Shown here: in pieces, positions 10,657-19,769 of the stretch | Numbering within the stretch: the first letter of the stretch is position 1 | How the letters are laid out: the number at the start of each line of letters is the position of its first letter | Source of the DNA: Gemmatimonadaceae bacterium | GTDB lineage: Bacteria; Gemmatimonadota; Gemmatimonadetes; Gemmatimonadales; Gemmatimonadaceae | DNA: 64,000 bases | Direction of reading: 5' to 3' | Assembly: GCA_020846935.1 (NCBI GenBank) | Contig: JADLCY010000014.1 | Span: forward strand, 248,001 to 312,000 | Notes under the pieces: model-generated | What the model saw: the letters and a program-made list of their open reading frames with translations, nothing else | Database searches by the model: none | What the model was told of the DNA's origin: nothing | Translations under genes and position numbers: made by a program

Positions 10657-11879
10657 ACGCTGGTCAGCTCCCGGATGAGATCCGGGCCCGGATCGAACAG
10701 CTCGTCGGTGGTGATCGGTCGCTCGCGTTCGGCCTGCACGCGATCATTACCGCCGCCGATCCCGATGGGTATGCCGCGCTCCATGACGTCGCGATCCGGT
10801 TCCGCGAAGACTACCTCGCCTCGGTGCGCTCACGTGGTCAGGATGCCGACCAGGAGGCTGCCAGGCTCAGCCTCGATGAGGTGAGCGCGTTCCTCGCGAA
10901 GTCGGTGGTGCCCCGGCTCGTCGCGCTCGTCCTCGTCGAGTTCCCCGCCGACGGCGCCCCGGGCACCATGGGCCAGCCGCTGCGTCTGTCGCCGGCGGTT
11001 TGGGCGGCCATTGCGCCCCAGCGAGGCGACGTCGCCGAGACGCTTCGTCGCACGGGTGAACATGCCGTCCTCGCCCCGCCGACGCCGCGCGGGAGCGACG
11101 CGATCCCGGCACCCTCCGGCTCCGTGATCGAGGCGCGAGGGCTGGTGAAGGTGTATCGTCGTCGGCGCGTGGTGAACGATGTCGCCTTTCGATTGCAGCA
11201 GGGCGAGATCGTTGGACTCCTGGGCCCCAACGGCGCGGGAAAGACGACCACGTTCTACATGATCGTCGGCCTGATCCCGCCGCTCGAAGGGACCATCCAC
11301 ATGGACGGTGTCGATATCACGCGCATGCCGATGTATCGACGAGCGCGGCTGGGCATCGGCTATCTTTCGCAGGAGCCGTCGATCTTCCGGAAACTGACGG
11401 TCGAGGACAACCTGCTGGCGATTCTCGAAACGTTGCCTCTCACCCGGGACGAGCGTCGAGCTCGGTTAGAGGGACTGCTGGATGAACTGCGGATCAAGCA
11501 TCTTCGTCAGAGCCGGGCATACGCCCTGTCCGGCGGAGAGCGGCGCCGGCTCGAGATCACGCGAGCGCTGGTGTCGTCGCCGAAGTTCATGATGCTGGAC
11601 GAACCCTTTGCCGGGGTCGATCCGATCGCGGTGCACGATATCCAGTCCATCGTCGCCGGGCTTCGGCATCGGGGGATCGGGGTGCTCATCAGCGATCACA
11701 ACGTGGAACAGACGCTCGATATCGTGGACCGCGCGTACATCATGTTCGATGGCCAGGTCAAGGTCTCCGGGACCGTGCGCGAACTCGTCTTTGACGAGGA
11801 AGTGTCGCGCATCTACCTCGGGCCCACGCTGACGGCGCGGCTTCGCGAGCGCTTCGCCACCGAGGACGCCGTCCGATGA
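10653..11879 (+). CDS. lptB: LPS export ATP-binding protein LptB with N-terminal extension
   Basis: 408 residues, ATGA overlap with the OstA-like gene. The ABC domain starts near residue 158 (VIEARGLVKVYRRRRVV); Walker A GPNGAGKT is at 191-198, the signature YALSGGERRRLEI near 292 and Walker B MMLDEP near 315. SQEPSIFRKLTVEDN and DHNVEQTLDIVDRAYI are LptB-specific. LptB energises LPS extraction with LptFG. Normal LptB is about 240 residues; the extra 157 N-terminal residues are of unknown function and the frame shows no other plausible boundary, although an internal start remains possible. Confidence 0.9.
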   Translation: MNAGQLPDEIRARIEQLVGGDRSLAFGLHAIITAADPDGYAALHDVAIRFREDYLASVRSRGQDADQEAARLSLDEVSAFLAKSVVPRLVALVLVEFPADGAPGTMGQPLRLSPAVWAAIAPQRGDVAETLRRTGEHAVLAPPTPRGSDAIPAPSGSVIEARGLVKVYRRRRVVNDVAFRLQQGEIVGLLGPNGAGKTTTFYMIVGLIPPLEGTIHMDGVDITRMPMYRRARLGIGYLSQEPSIFRKLTVEDNLLAILETLPLTRDERRARLEGLLDELRIKHLRQSRAYALSGGERRRLEITRALVSSPKFMMLDEPFAGVDPIAVHDIQSIVAGLRHRGIGVLISDHNVEQTLDIVDRAYIMFDGQVKVSGTVRELVFDEEVSRIYLGPTLTARLRERFATEDAVR

Positions 11880-13372
11880 GGGCAGGGCTCGGCCAGAGTG
11901 CCTCACTCCGGCAGGAGCTCAAGATCAATCCACGCCTGTACCAGGCGATGGACCTGCTCTACATGCCCCTCCTCGACCTCCAGCAGCACCTCAAGCAGGA
12001 GCTGCTGGTGAACCCCTTCCTCGAGATGATCGAGCCCGAGGAAGAAGAAGGCGAGGAAGAGGACACGACCACGGAGAACGACGAAGGTCCGGTCGATCTC
12101 TCCGAACCCGAGTCGGCGACCCCGGAACTCGAGTCGCAGAAGAACGAGACCGTCGACTGGGAGGAGATCCTCCTCGACGGATTCGCGTCGGACGGGCCAC
12201 GTGAGGAGCACGAGGAGCGCGAGTACTTCGAACCGGTCTCCGTCGAGACCCGTGACCTGAGCGACCACCTCAAGGACCAGATCTCGCTGCTCGAACTCAC
12301 CCCGCGCGAACTGCTCCTCGCCGACGAGTTCGTCGGGAACGTCAACGAAGACGGGTACCTCACCTGCGCGCTCGAGGAGATCCAGGGCAGTATCAACGAG
12401 GTCGTGGCGCGCGCCGCCGAAAAAGAAGGGTTCGAGGGCGAGCTGCCCTTCTACACGGCGGAGGAGATGCAGGCCATGCTCGAAGTGGTCCAGCGGCTCG
12501 ATCCCTCAGGGGTCGGGGCGCGGGATCTGCGCGAATGCCTCCTGCTGCAACTCGCCGATGCGCGACAGGAAGACTCGCTCCAGTACCGCCTCGTTCGGGA
12601 CGCCTTCGAGGAACTGATCGCCCACCGGTGGAGCGAGATCTCCAAGCGGTTCGGGATCAGCCCAGCCGACGTCCAGCGTGCGGCCGACGAGATCGCCAAG
12701 CTCGACCCAAAGCCCGGGCTGCGCTATTCGGCCGGCAACGACGGCTACATCGTGCCCGATCTCGTCGTCGAGAAGATCGATGGCGCGTACCACGTCTTCG
12801 TCAACGACGCCAACCTGCCGCGGCTCAAGCTGTCCCGGGCCTACCAGGAGATTGCCCGCGACAAGAAGAAGTTTGACGGCGAGAACAAGGAGTTCATCTC
12901 GACCAAGCTCAACTCGGCGAACTGGATGATCCAGGCCATCGAGCAGCGCCGGCAGACGATGCTCAAGGTCATGAACTACATCGTCGAACGGCAGCGGGAC
13001 TACTTCGAGAAGGGTGTGCGCGCCCTCAAGCCCCTCACCCTGCGTGAGGTGGCCGACGTGATCGGTATGCACGAGAGCACCGTGAGCCGCGTGACCAACG
13101 AGAAGTTCGTGCAGACGCCGCGCGGCGTGCTGCCGCTCAAGTTCTTCTTCTCGTCGGGCCTGTCGACCACCGGCGGCGAAGACGTCTCGGCGCGCGGCAT
13201 TCGCGACCAGATCGAGAAGCTGGTGTCCAGCGAAGACCCAAGGAATCCGCTCACCGACCAGGCCATCGTGAACATCCTGCGTGACGGCGGCGTGCACATC
13301 GCCCGGCGTACCGTGGCCAAGTACCGCGACCAGCTTGGCGTGCTGTCGGCACGCATGCGGAAGCGCGTCTGA
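11876..13372 (+). CDS. rpoN: RNA polymerase sigma-54 factor
   Basis: 498 residues, ATGA overlap with lptB. Region I is glutamine and leucine rich (RQELKINPRLYQAMDLL, LLDLQQHLKQELLVNPFLE); region II is very acidic, with a Glu run near residue 60. The core-binding region follows and the C-terminal RpoN box ARRTVAKYRD lies at 476-485, reading -24 promoter elements. The position after lptB is widespread in Gram-negative bacteria. No bacterial enhancer-binding activator is encoded in this window. Confidence 0.96.
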   Translation: MRAGLGQSASLRQELKINPRLYQAMDLLYMPLLDLQQHLKQELLVNPFLEMIEPEEEEGEEEDTTTENDEGPVDLSEPESATPELESQKNETVDWEEILLDGFASDGPREEHEEREYFEPVSVETRDLSDHLKDQISLLELTPRELLLADEFVGNVNEDGYLTCALEEIQGSINEVVARAAEKEGFEGELPFYTAEEMQAMLEVVQRLDPSGVGARDLRECLLLQLADARQEDSLQYRLVRDAFEELIAHRWSEISKRFGISPADVQRAADEIAKLDPKPGLRYSAGNDGYIVPDLVVEKIDGAYHVFVNDANLPRLKLSRAYQEIARDKKKFDGENKEFISTKLNSANWMIQAIEQRRQTMLKVMNYIVERQRDYFEKGVRALKPLTLREVADVIGMHESTVSRVTNEKFVQTPRGVLPLKFFFSSGLSTTGGEDVSARGIRDQIEKLVSSEDPRNPLTDQAIVNILRDGGVHIARRTVAKYRDQLGVLSARMRKRV

Positions 13373-14443
13373 GTGCGCGAGCGCACGGAAGGTCACGGCT
13401 CACGCGTGGCACCGGTCGATGCCCGGGCCGCAACGGTCGATGCGCCGGCGCCGCTGACGCACGAGAGCGAGCTGGCGTCCGCTCCGCCCCGTCGACCGGG
13501 CGCCCCGGCGCCCGTGCAGGTGTCGGTGCTGGTCCCGGCCAAGGATGAAGCCGAGAACCTCCCGATCTTCATGGCACAGGCGGCGGAAGTGCTGGGCCGC
13601 GATGGCGTGCGCTATGAGGTCATCGTGGTCGACGATGGTTCTGTCGACGACTCGTGGGTCGTGCTCGAGCAGCTGCGCGCCAGGTACCCGTTCCTGCGCG
13701 CCGTGCGCCATCGGAGTCGACGCGGCATTGCCGACGCGCTGCGTACGGGCTTCCTGAACGCGCGCGGCGCCGTGATGGTGTTCTATCCGGCCGACCTCCA
13801 GTTCAAGCCGGAAGACATTCCACGGCTCGTCGCGCCGATCCTCGCCGGACAGGCCGACATGGTCACGGGCTTCAAGGAAGGGAAGTACGAGAAGGCGTTC
13901 GTCTCGCGAATCTACAACCTGCTCTCGCGGACATTGTTCGACGTGCGGGTGAAGGATCTGAACAGCGTCAAGGCGTATCGCCGCGAGATCATGGAGACGC
14001 TGCCGGTCCGGCCGGACTGGCACCGCTACATGATCGTGCTGGCCGCCGCGCAGGGCTTTACCGTCACGGAGATTCCTGTTCCGCTCTACCCGCGGAATGC
14101 CGGCAAGTCCAAGTTCGGCATCGGTCGCATCCCGGTGGGCGTGCTGGACATGCTTTCGGTGTGGTTCGAGCTGCGATTCTCGCAGAAACCGCTGCTGCTC
14201 TTTGGCATGCTGGGCGCCGCGCTCTTTGCGCTCGGTGTCCTGGCCGGTGTCGCGGCTCTGGCTCGCCTGGCGTTGACGGGGGTGGGCACCCGTTCGGTCT
14301 GGACCATCATCCAGACCAGCCTCGTGCTCGGTTCCATTTTCTTTGTGGCCGGCCTGCTCGGTGAACAGGTCGCCGGCTTGCGCGCGCAGGTGCGCGAGCT
14401 GCGCCGCGTGACCGACGACCTGCACGCACCTCCCCGCGAATAG
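13373..14443 (+). CDS. Family 2 glycosyltransferase with two C-terminal membrane segments
   Basis: 356 residues from GTG 13373, directly abutting the rpoN stop. The first 45 residues are Ala/Pro/Arg-rich. A GT-A domain follows (SVLVPAKDEAENLPIF, VIVVDDGSVDDSW, FYPADLQF), ending with YPRNAGKSKFG. Two hydrophobic segments lie near residues 262-290 and 300-325. The architecture resembles polyprenyl-phosphate glycosyltransferases such as ArnC/GtrB. The sugar donor and acceptor cannot be told. It starts a cluster of glycosyltransferase genes. Confidence 0.8.
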   Translation: MRERTEGHGSRVAPVDARAATVDAPAPLTHESELASAPPRRPGAPAPVQVSVLVPAKDEAENLPIFMAQAAEVLGRDGVRYEVIVVDDGSVDDSWVVLEQLRARYPFLRAVRHRSRRGIADALRTGFLNARGAVMVFYPADLQFKPEDIPRLVAPILAGQADMVTGFKEGKYEKAFVSRIYNLLSRTLFDVRVKDLNSVKAYRREIMETLPVRPDWHRYMIVLAAAQGFTVTEIPVPLYPRNAGKSKFGIGRIPVGVLDMLSVWFELRFSQKPLLLFGMLGAALFALGVLAGVAALARLALTGVGTRSVWTIIQTSLVLGSIFFVAGLLGEQVAGLRAQVRELRRVTDDLHAPPRE

Positions 14444-14446
14444 GGC

Positions 14447-15604
14447 GTGAACGTCCTCTTCATCACGCACTCCTATCCCAGGGTGCCGGGCGACGCTGCG
14501 GGATCCTTCCTGTGGCACCTCGCCGTGGCGCTGCGCGCCGAGGGCGTGCAGGTCCGGGTCGTGGCGCCGTCGGGTGACGATGTCCCGGCGCACGATGTCT
14601 TCGACGGCATTCCCGTCGATCGCTTCCGGTACGCGCCACGCCGCTACGAAAACCTCGCGTACACCGGCAACATGGCGACCGAGGTCCAGCGGTCCTGGAG
14701 TGCGCGGTTCGCCCTGGTGGGGTTCCTCGGCGCCGAGTTCGCCGCGGCCACGCGCATCCGCCGCGAGTTTGCACCGGATCTCGTGCATGCCCACTGGTGG
14801 TTCCCCGGTGGCCTCGTGGGGAGTTGGGTGGCCTCGATGGGGCACGTGCCGATGGTGACGACCATGCATGGCACGGATGTCCGTCTCGCGCGTTCCAGGG
14901 CGTTTGCCCAGCCGCTCTTTCGCCACGTCATGCGCCACTCCGCTGCCGTGACCACGGTATCGCGATGGCTGGGGGACGAGGTGCGCGCCATGATGCCCGA
15001 GGTCGAGCCGCTGGTGGCGCCGATGCCCGTTTCGACGACGCTCTTTTCCCCCGGGGGTGAGCGCGAGGAGCACCGGCTGCTGTTTGTCGGGCGGCTGAAT
15101 GCGCAGAAGGGCATCGGTGACCTCGTGGAGGCCCTGGCGTCGTTGCGGACCTCCGTGACGCTGGACGTCGTCGGGGACGGCCCGGATCGCTCCGCCCTCC
15201 TCGCGCGCGCCGAGTCGTTAGGCGTGGCCGCCAGGATCCGCTGGCTCGGCGCCCGGCCACAGACCGAGTTGCCCGCGCTGTATCGTGCGGCGACGGCGCT
15301 GGTGGTCCCGTCCATCGGGGAAGGACTGGGACTCGTGGCCGTCGAGGCGCAACTCTGCGAAACACCGGTCGTGGCCTACGCCTCCGGAGGGACCACCGAC
15401 ACCGTGCGTGACGGCGAGACCGGTGTGTTGGTGCCGGCCGGTGATGTCCGGGCGCTGGGCAGCGCGCTCGACGCCCTGCTCGCGGATCCCGCGCGGCGTG
15501 CCGCGATGGGGAAGGGGGGCCGCATGCAGGCCCTCGCCCTCTTCGCCCCGGAATCGGCCGCGCGGCGCTACGCCGAACTGTACCGGCGCGTCGTCCAACG
15601 TTAG
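14447..15604 (+). CDS. GT-B glycosyltransferase (family 4/1 type)
   Basis: 385 residues from GTG 14447, three bases after the previous stop. The N-terminus FITHSYPRVPGDAAGSFLWH, the middle FVGRLNAQKGIGDLVEAL and the C-terminal PSIGEGLGLVAVEAQLCETPVV with an EX7E-like pattern are typical of retaining GT4 enzymes using nucleotide sugars. It is cytoplasmic or peripheral to the inner membrane. The substrate is unknown. The stop TAG at 15602-15604 is part of a GTTAGGC heptamer. Confidence 0.85.
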   Translation: MNVLFITHSYPRVPGDAAGSFLWHLAVALRAEGVQVRVVAPSGDDVPAHDVFDGIPVDRFRYAPRRYENLAYTGNMATEVQRSWSARFALVGFLGAEFAAATRIRREFAPDLVHAHWWFPGGLVGSWVASMGHVPMVTTMHGTDVRLARSRAFAQPLFRHVMRHSAAVTTVSRWLGDEVRAMMPEVEPLVAPMPVSTTLFSPGGEREEHRLLFVGRLNAQKGIGDLVEALASLRTSVTLDVVGDGPDRSALLARAESLGVAARIRWLGARPQTELPALYRAATALVVPSIGEGLGLVAVEAQLCETPVVAYASGGTTDTVRDGETGVLVPAGDVRALGSALDALLADPARRAAMGKGGRMQALALFAPESAARRYAELYRRVVQR

Positions 15605-15739
15605 GCCGGTTCCCGCCACGACGGTCGCCGTCGCGGAGCCCGAGCGTCCCATTTGCCTTCACCCGGTCGCGGCGCGGCGGCTACATTTCGTCGCTTCGCG
15701 CTCGCCGTGGCTCCGCGCGTCCGGATTCGACCCTCCCAC

Positions 15740-18172
15740 ATGACGAAATCGGCCGACAGCAGGCAGGACAAGGCAACGACCACGGCGCCAGCGCCCCACG
15801 TGCCCCCGTTGGCGGGCGTGTGGGCCACGCTCACATGTCTGGTCGCGGCGCTCAGCCTTTCATGGCCCGCCCTGGGAGGCAAGCTCCTGCTCCCGATGTG
15901 GTCGGATCAGTTCAAGGCCGGCTTTGCCTTCCGTGATTTCGCGCGGCAGTACTGGCTCGACCACGGGGCGATCCCGCAATGGAACCCCTATCTGTGGGGC
16001 GGTCTGCCGTTCGTCGACGCGATGCACGGCGACACGTTCTACCCCACGGCGCTGCTCCGCCTGCTGATTGGTACGGGACCCGGGATGACATGGGGCCTCG
16101 TCATCCACCTGTTCCTCGCCGGTTGTTTCACCTACGCTTTTCTCCGGGCGTGCCGCCTCTCGTTCTTCCCGGCCCTCGTGGGCGCGGTGGCGTACCAGAT
16201 GGCCGGCAACATCGCCGGGCTGGTCTCGCCAGGACACGACGGCAAGATCTTCGTCGCGACGCTCCTGCCGTTGGCCCTCCTGCTGGTCCTGCGCGGGATG
16301 CGCGACGGGAAGCACTGGGCCTGGGGCCCGCTCGCCATTGTCGTCGGCCTGACGGTGCTGTCGCCGCACCCGCAGCTGCTGCAATACATGCTCCTGCTGA
16401 CGGGGGCCTTCGTCCTGTTCACGTGGCGTGGCTGGGCCAGCGACGTCGATGACGAGCGCCCGACGCCGCGCGCCGGCCTGACGAGGCTCGGCTTCGCCTT
16501 CGGCGCCATCGCCGTCGGCATGCTCATCGGCGCGATCCAGTTCTACCCGGTGATCGGGTACACGCCCTGGTCGCCACGCTCGGGGGGAATCGCGGGCGGG
16601 TACGAGGCCGCGACCTCGTTTTCGCTGCCGCCCGAGGAGATGCTGAACTTCGCATTGCCGCAGTTCTCCGGCATCCTGCTCGACTACTGGGGCCGCAACG
16701 GGATCCACCTCCACTCTGAATACGTCGGCGTCGCCGTCCTCATTCTCGCCGCGTGCGCATTTGGCGGTTGGGGTGCGTCGGCGCACCGACGCCTGGTCTG
16801 GTTCCTCACCGGGACGCTCGTCGTGTCGCTGCTCTGGGCACTCGGCGGCAATACGCCCTTTTATCGTCTCGTGTACGCGCTCGTGCCCGGCACGAAGTTC
16901 TTTCGTGCGCCGAGCACCATGCTGTACATCGTGGCGTTCTCGTTCGCGACGCTGGCCGCCTTTGGCGCAGAGCGACTGCTGCGCGGCTCCGTTCGACGGG
17001 GCGTGGTGCTTGGACTGGGCGGCATCCTGATGTGCCTCGGGCTCGCGGGTGCGTCGGGGATGCTCTCCAACAGCGCCCTGAATCGCACCGTTCCCGAACT
17101 CGCTGAGCGCATCCTCGCCGCCGAACCCGCCCTCAAGGCTGGCGCCGTGCGGATGATGCTGTTCGTGGTGCTTGCCTGCGCCGCCGCGCTCCTCACGGGC
17201 ACGCGTCGGCTGTCGCGAGACCTGGCCGGCGCGCTCCTGGTCGTGCTCGTTGGTGCCGACCTCTGGACCGTGGTTCGCCAGTACTTCGTGTTCACGCCCC
17301 CGGCCTCGGAGCTGTTCGCGACCGATCCCCTGATCGATTTCCTGCAGAAGCAACCCGGCCCGTTCCGGGTGATCGCGCTGCCGCCGCAGCGCGGGAACTA
17401 CAACGACATCTACCTCGACGACCTGCGCTTTGCCGGCCTGATGGCCCACCGGATCCCCGTCGTGATGGGGTATCACGGGAATCACATCGGCAAGTACGAT
17501 CTGCTGATCGGCGAGGCGCCCGCGTACCAGAATCGCGCCAATCCGAACTTCTGGCGGCTGGCCAACGTGCGCTATTTCGTGAGCGACGAAGCCGACTTGC
17601 CGATCGAAGGCGCGAAGCGTGTGCTTGGCCCGGTGAAGGATCTCGCTGGCAACGACGTGTTTGTCCACGAGGTGCCGGGCGCGTCGTCGTATGCGTGGGT
17701 GACGCCGGTGATCGTGCGCGCGAACGAGGCGGCGGCCGCGCGCGCCGTGCTCGATCCGCGCTTCGACGTGCGGCGGGCGGCGCTGTTCGACTCATCCGCC
17801 AACGTCACCGGGACGTCGCTGGAGGCGCTCCCGGAGCCCCTTGGCATCCAGGCGCGGGTCACTCGCTACCTTCCAGGGTCGGCGACCATCGAGCTCGACC
17901 GTGCGGCCCCGGCCGGTTCAGCGCTCGTGGTCTCCGAGAACTACTATCCGGGTTGGCAGGCCACCGTTGACGGGAAGCCGGCGACCACGGGCATTGCCGA
18001 TGTCTCGCTCATCGGTGTGGCACTGCCAGAAGGTGCGCGCAAGGTGGAGCTCACGTTCGTGAACGGCCCATACGCGACCGGACGCATGCTGACATGGATC
18101 GCGGTGATCGTCTCGCTCGTCGCGTGGGCCGTTGGCACGATCGCGACCAGAAGGAGAGCGTCGCGTGGCTGA
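15740..18172 (+). CDS. YfhO-family multispanning membrane protein, putative glycosyltransferase
   Basis: 810 residues from ATG 15740; an in-frame start at 15653 would add 29 Arg/Pro-rich residues. About a dozen hydrophobic segments fill residues 20-510. Early motifs SDQFKAGFAFRDFARQYW and PQWNPYLWGGLPFVDAMHGD are shared by YfhO/GT-C-like proteins, and the extracytoplasmic C-terminal part has a beta-rich domain (VVSENYYPGWQATVDGKP) found in this family. Known YfhO proteins are linked to lipid-carrier-dependent glycosylation of teichoic acid or other envelope polymers. The 135 bases upstream hold no other gene. Confidence 0.8.
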   Translation: MTKSADSRQDKATTTAPAPHVPPLAGVWATLTCLVAALSLSWPALGGKLLLPMWSDQFKAGFAFRDFARQYWLDHGAIPQWNPYLWGGLPFVDAMHGDTFYPTALLRLLIGTGPGMTWGLVIHLFLAGCFTYAFLRACRLSFFPALVGAVAYQMAGNIAGLVSPGHDGKIFVATLLPLALLLVLRGMRDGKHWAWGPLAIVVGLTVLSPHPQLLQYMLLLTGAFVLFTWRGWASDVDDERPTPRAGLTRLGFAFGAIAVGMLIGAIQFYPVIGYTPWSPRSGGIAGGYEAATSFSLPPEEMLNFALPQFSGILLDYWGRNGIHLHSEYVGVAVLILAACAFGGWGASAHRRLVWFLTGTLVVSLLWALGGNTPFYRLVYALVPGTKFFRAPSTMLYIVAFSFATLAAFGAERLLRGSVRRGVVLGLGGILMCLGLAGASGMLSNSALNRTVPELAERILAAEPALKAGAVRMMLFVVLACAAALLTGTRRLSRDLAGALLVVLVGADLWTVVRQYFVFTPPASELFATDPLIDFLQKQPGPFRVIALPPQRGNYNDIYLDDLRFAGLMAHRIPVVMGYHGNHIGKYDLLIGEAPAYQNRANPNFWRLANVRYFVSDEADLPIEGAKRVLGPVKDLAGNDVFVHEVPGASSYAWVTPVIVRANEAAAARAVLDPRFDVRRAALFDSSANVTGTSLEALPEPLGIQARVTRYLPGSATIELDRAAPAGSALVVSENYYPGWQATVDGKPATTGIADVSLIGVALPEGARKVELTFVNGPYATGRMLTWIAVIVSLVAWAVGTIATRRRASRG

Positions 18173-18935
18173 GAAGGGGCTCGTCATCGTCCCGACGTAC
18201 AACGAACGGGACAACATCATCCGACTCATCGACGCGACCCTCGCGCAGGATCCGCGGCTCGAGGTGCTGGTCGTCGACGACGGATCGCCCGATGGCACGG
18301 GCGCGCTCGTGGATGAACGCGCCGCGGTGGACACGCGGGTGCACCTGCTGAGTCGTGCCCGGAAGCTGGGCCTTGGGACGGCCTATGTCGCCGGCTTCAA
18401 GTGGGCGCTCGAGCGCGGCTATGACTACGTGTTCGAGATGGACGCCGACTTCTCGCACGATCCGTCGCACCTCCCGCAGTTCCTCGAGAGCATCCGGGAT
18501 GCGGACCTGGTACTCGGGTCCCGTTATCGCGACGGGAAGGTCACGGTCGTCAACTGGCCGATGGGGCGACTCATCCTGAGTTACGCGGCCAACATCTACG
18601 CGCGGTTTGTCACCGGACTGTCGCTCTTTGATGCGACCGGCGGGTTCAAGTGCTTTCGTCGGCGTGTGCTCGAGGCCATCGACCTCGACGACGTGCGCTC
18701 GAACGGCTACGCGTTCCAGATCGAGATGTCCTTCCGCGCCTGGCAACTCGGCTTCCGCATCGTCGAGATCCCGATCGTCTTTGTGGACCGCACGGAGGGC
18801 GAGAGCAAGATGTCGAAGAAGATCGTGCGTGAAGCGATCTGGATGGTGTGGCGCCTCAGGTGGTGGGGGCTCACCGGTCGCCTCAGCCGTCCGCGCGCCG
18901 CGGGGAGCGCAGACGCCGCGATCCAGGCGAAATGA
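18165..18935 (+). CDS. Polyprenol-phosphate mannosyltransferase-like GT2
   Basis: 256 residues from GTG 18165, chosen because AAGGAG lies at 18151-18156, eight bases upstream. It overlaps the YfhO gene by eight bases. LVIVPTYNERDNIIRLID, LVVDDGSPDGTG, VFEMDADFSHDP and LGSRYRDG are the dolichol-phosphate-mannose synthase type motifs. It has no C-terminal membrane anchor. It would load a sugar onto a polyprenyl phosphate in the inner membrane, and the neighbouring YfhO protein is a natural user of such a carrier. Confidence 0.87.
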   Translation: MAEKGLVIVPTYNERDNIIRLIDATLAQDPRLEVLVVDDGSPDGTGALVDERAAVDTRVHLLSRARKLGLGTAYVAGFKWALERGYDYVFEMDADFSHDPSHLPQFLESIRDADLVLGSRYRDGKVTVVNWPMGRLILSYAANIYARFVTGLSLFDATGGFKCFRRRVLEAIDLDDVRSNGYAFQIEMSFRAWQLGFRIVEIPIVFVDRTEGESKMSKKIVREAIWMVWRLRWWGLTGRLSRPRAAGSADAAIQAK

Positions 18936-19768
18936 CGACCTCCGCCCCCCCGAAGATCGCCGGCCGTCCCTTCTGGAAGATGACGGGCTCCGGGAACGAC
19001 TTCCTGTTCTTCGACAATCGCACGGGAGCGCATGAAGATCTCGTGCGCTCAGATGTCATCAGCGCGCTATGCGACCGGCGCCGGGGGGCCGGCGCCGACG
19101 GTATCGTGCTGATCGACACGCATCCATCGCGTGCGTTCGGCATGCGGTACTACAACCGCGACGGATCGCTCGCCGAGATGTGTGGCAACGCGGCGTTGTG
19201 CAGCGCCAGCCTGGCGCGTGAACTCGGCATGGCCGGCGTGCACGACTTCTCGTTCGAGACGCCGTCCGGTCCCGTCACGGCGCGTTTTGCCGGCGGAGAG
19301 CCGGAGATCGACATGGTGCCCGTGACGGAGCTCGCCATTTCCTTCGAGACGCCACTCGCGCCCGGCGAACAGCGGATCGGGTACGCTCGCGTCGGCGTGC
19401 CGCACCTCGTCGTGCTGTGTGACGACGTCACGCGGGTGAATGTCGCGGAGCGTGGGCGCGCCCTGCGGCACCTGCCGCAACTCGCGGCAGGTGCGAATGC
19501 GAACTTTGTTTCGCGCGAGGCCGCCGATCGCTGGCGGATGCGGACCTACGAGCGGGGCGTCGAAGAGGAGACGCTGGCCTGCGGGACGGGAACCGTGGCT
19601 ACGGTGGCGCTCCTCAACGCCTGGCACGCCGCCGAAGGTGGTATCGCCCTGCGCACGGTGAGCGGCTGCGACGTGTTTGCCAGCGCGACGCCCGGACGCG
19701 TGCCTGTCCTTCGCGGCGAGGGTCGGATCGTCTACACCGGGTTGCTCAGGGACCTCGTTCCGGGCTGA
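18932..19768 (+). CDS. dapF: Diaminopimelate epimerase, with an altered active-site motif
   Basis: 278 residues from ATG 18932, ATGA overlap with the glycosyltransferase. WKMTGSGNDFLFFD and two half-domains fit DapF. The catalytic pair is C84 (EMCGNAALC) and C217 (LACGTGTVA). The usual consensus around the first Cys is CGNGxRC; here Gly is Ala and the Arg is Leu. The enzyme makes meso-diaminopimelate for lysine and peptidoglycan. Both catalytic cysteines are kept, so it is probably active, but the Arg loss deserves a check. Confidence 0.88.
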   Translation: MTTSAPPKIAGRPFWKMTGSGNDFLFFDNRTGAHEDLVRSDVISALCDRRRGAGADGIVLIDTHPSRAFGMRYYNRDGSLAEMCGNAALCSASLARELGMAGVHDFSFETPSGPVTARFAGGEPEIDMVPVTELAISFETPLAPGEQRIGYARVGVPHLVVLCDDVTRVNVAERGRALRHLPQLAAGANANFVSREAADRWRMRTYERGVEEETLACGTGTVATVALLNAWHAAEGGIALRTVSGCDVFASATPGRVPVLRGEGRIVYTGLLRDLVPG

Positions 19769-19769
19769 C

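Noticed and set aside
13400-15073. A 557-codon open frame on the - strand
   Set aside because: It is antisense to two glycosyltransferase genes with clear motifs and crosses their boundary.
15860-17668. A 602-codon open frame on the - strand
   Set aside because: It is antisense to the YfhO-like gene, lies in GC-rich DNA with few stops, and its translation is charged and low in hydrophobic residues with no recognisable motif.
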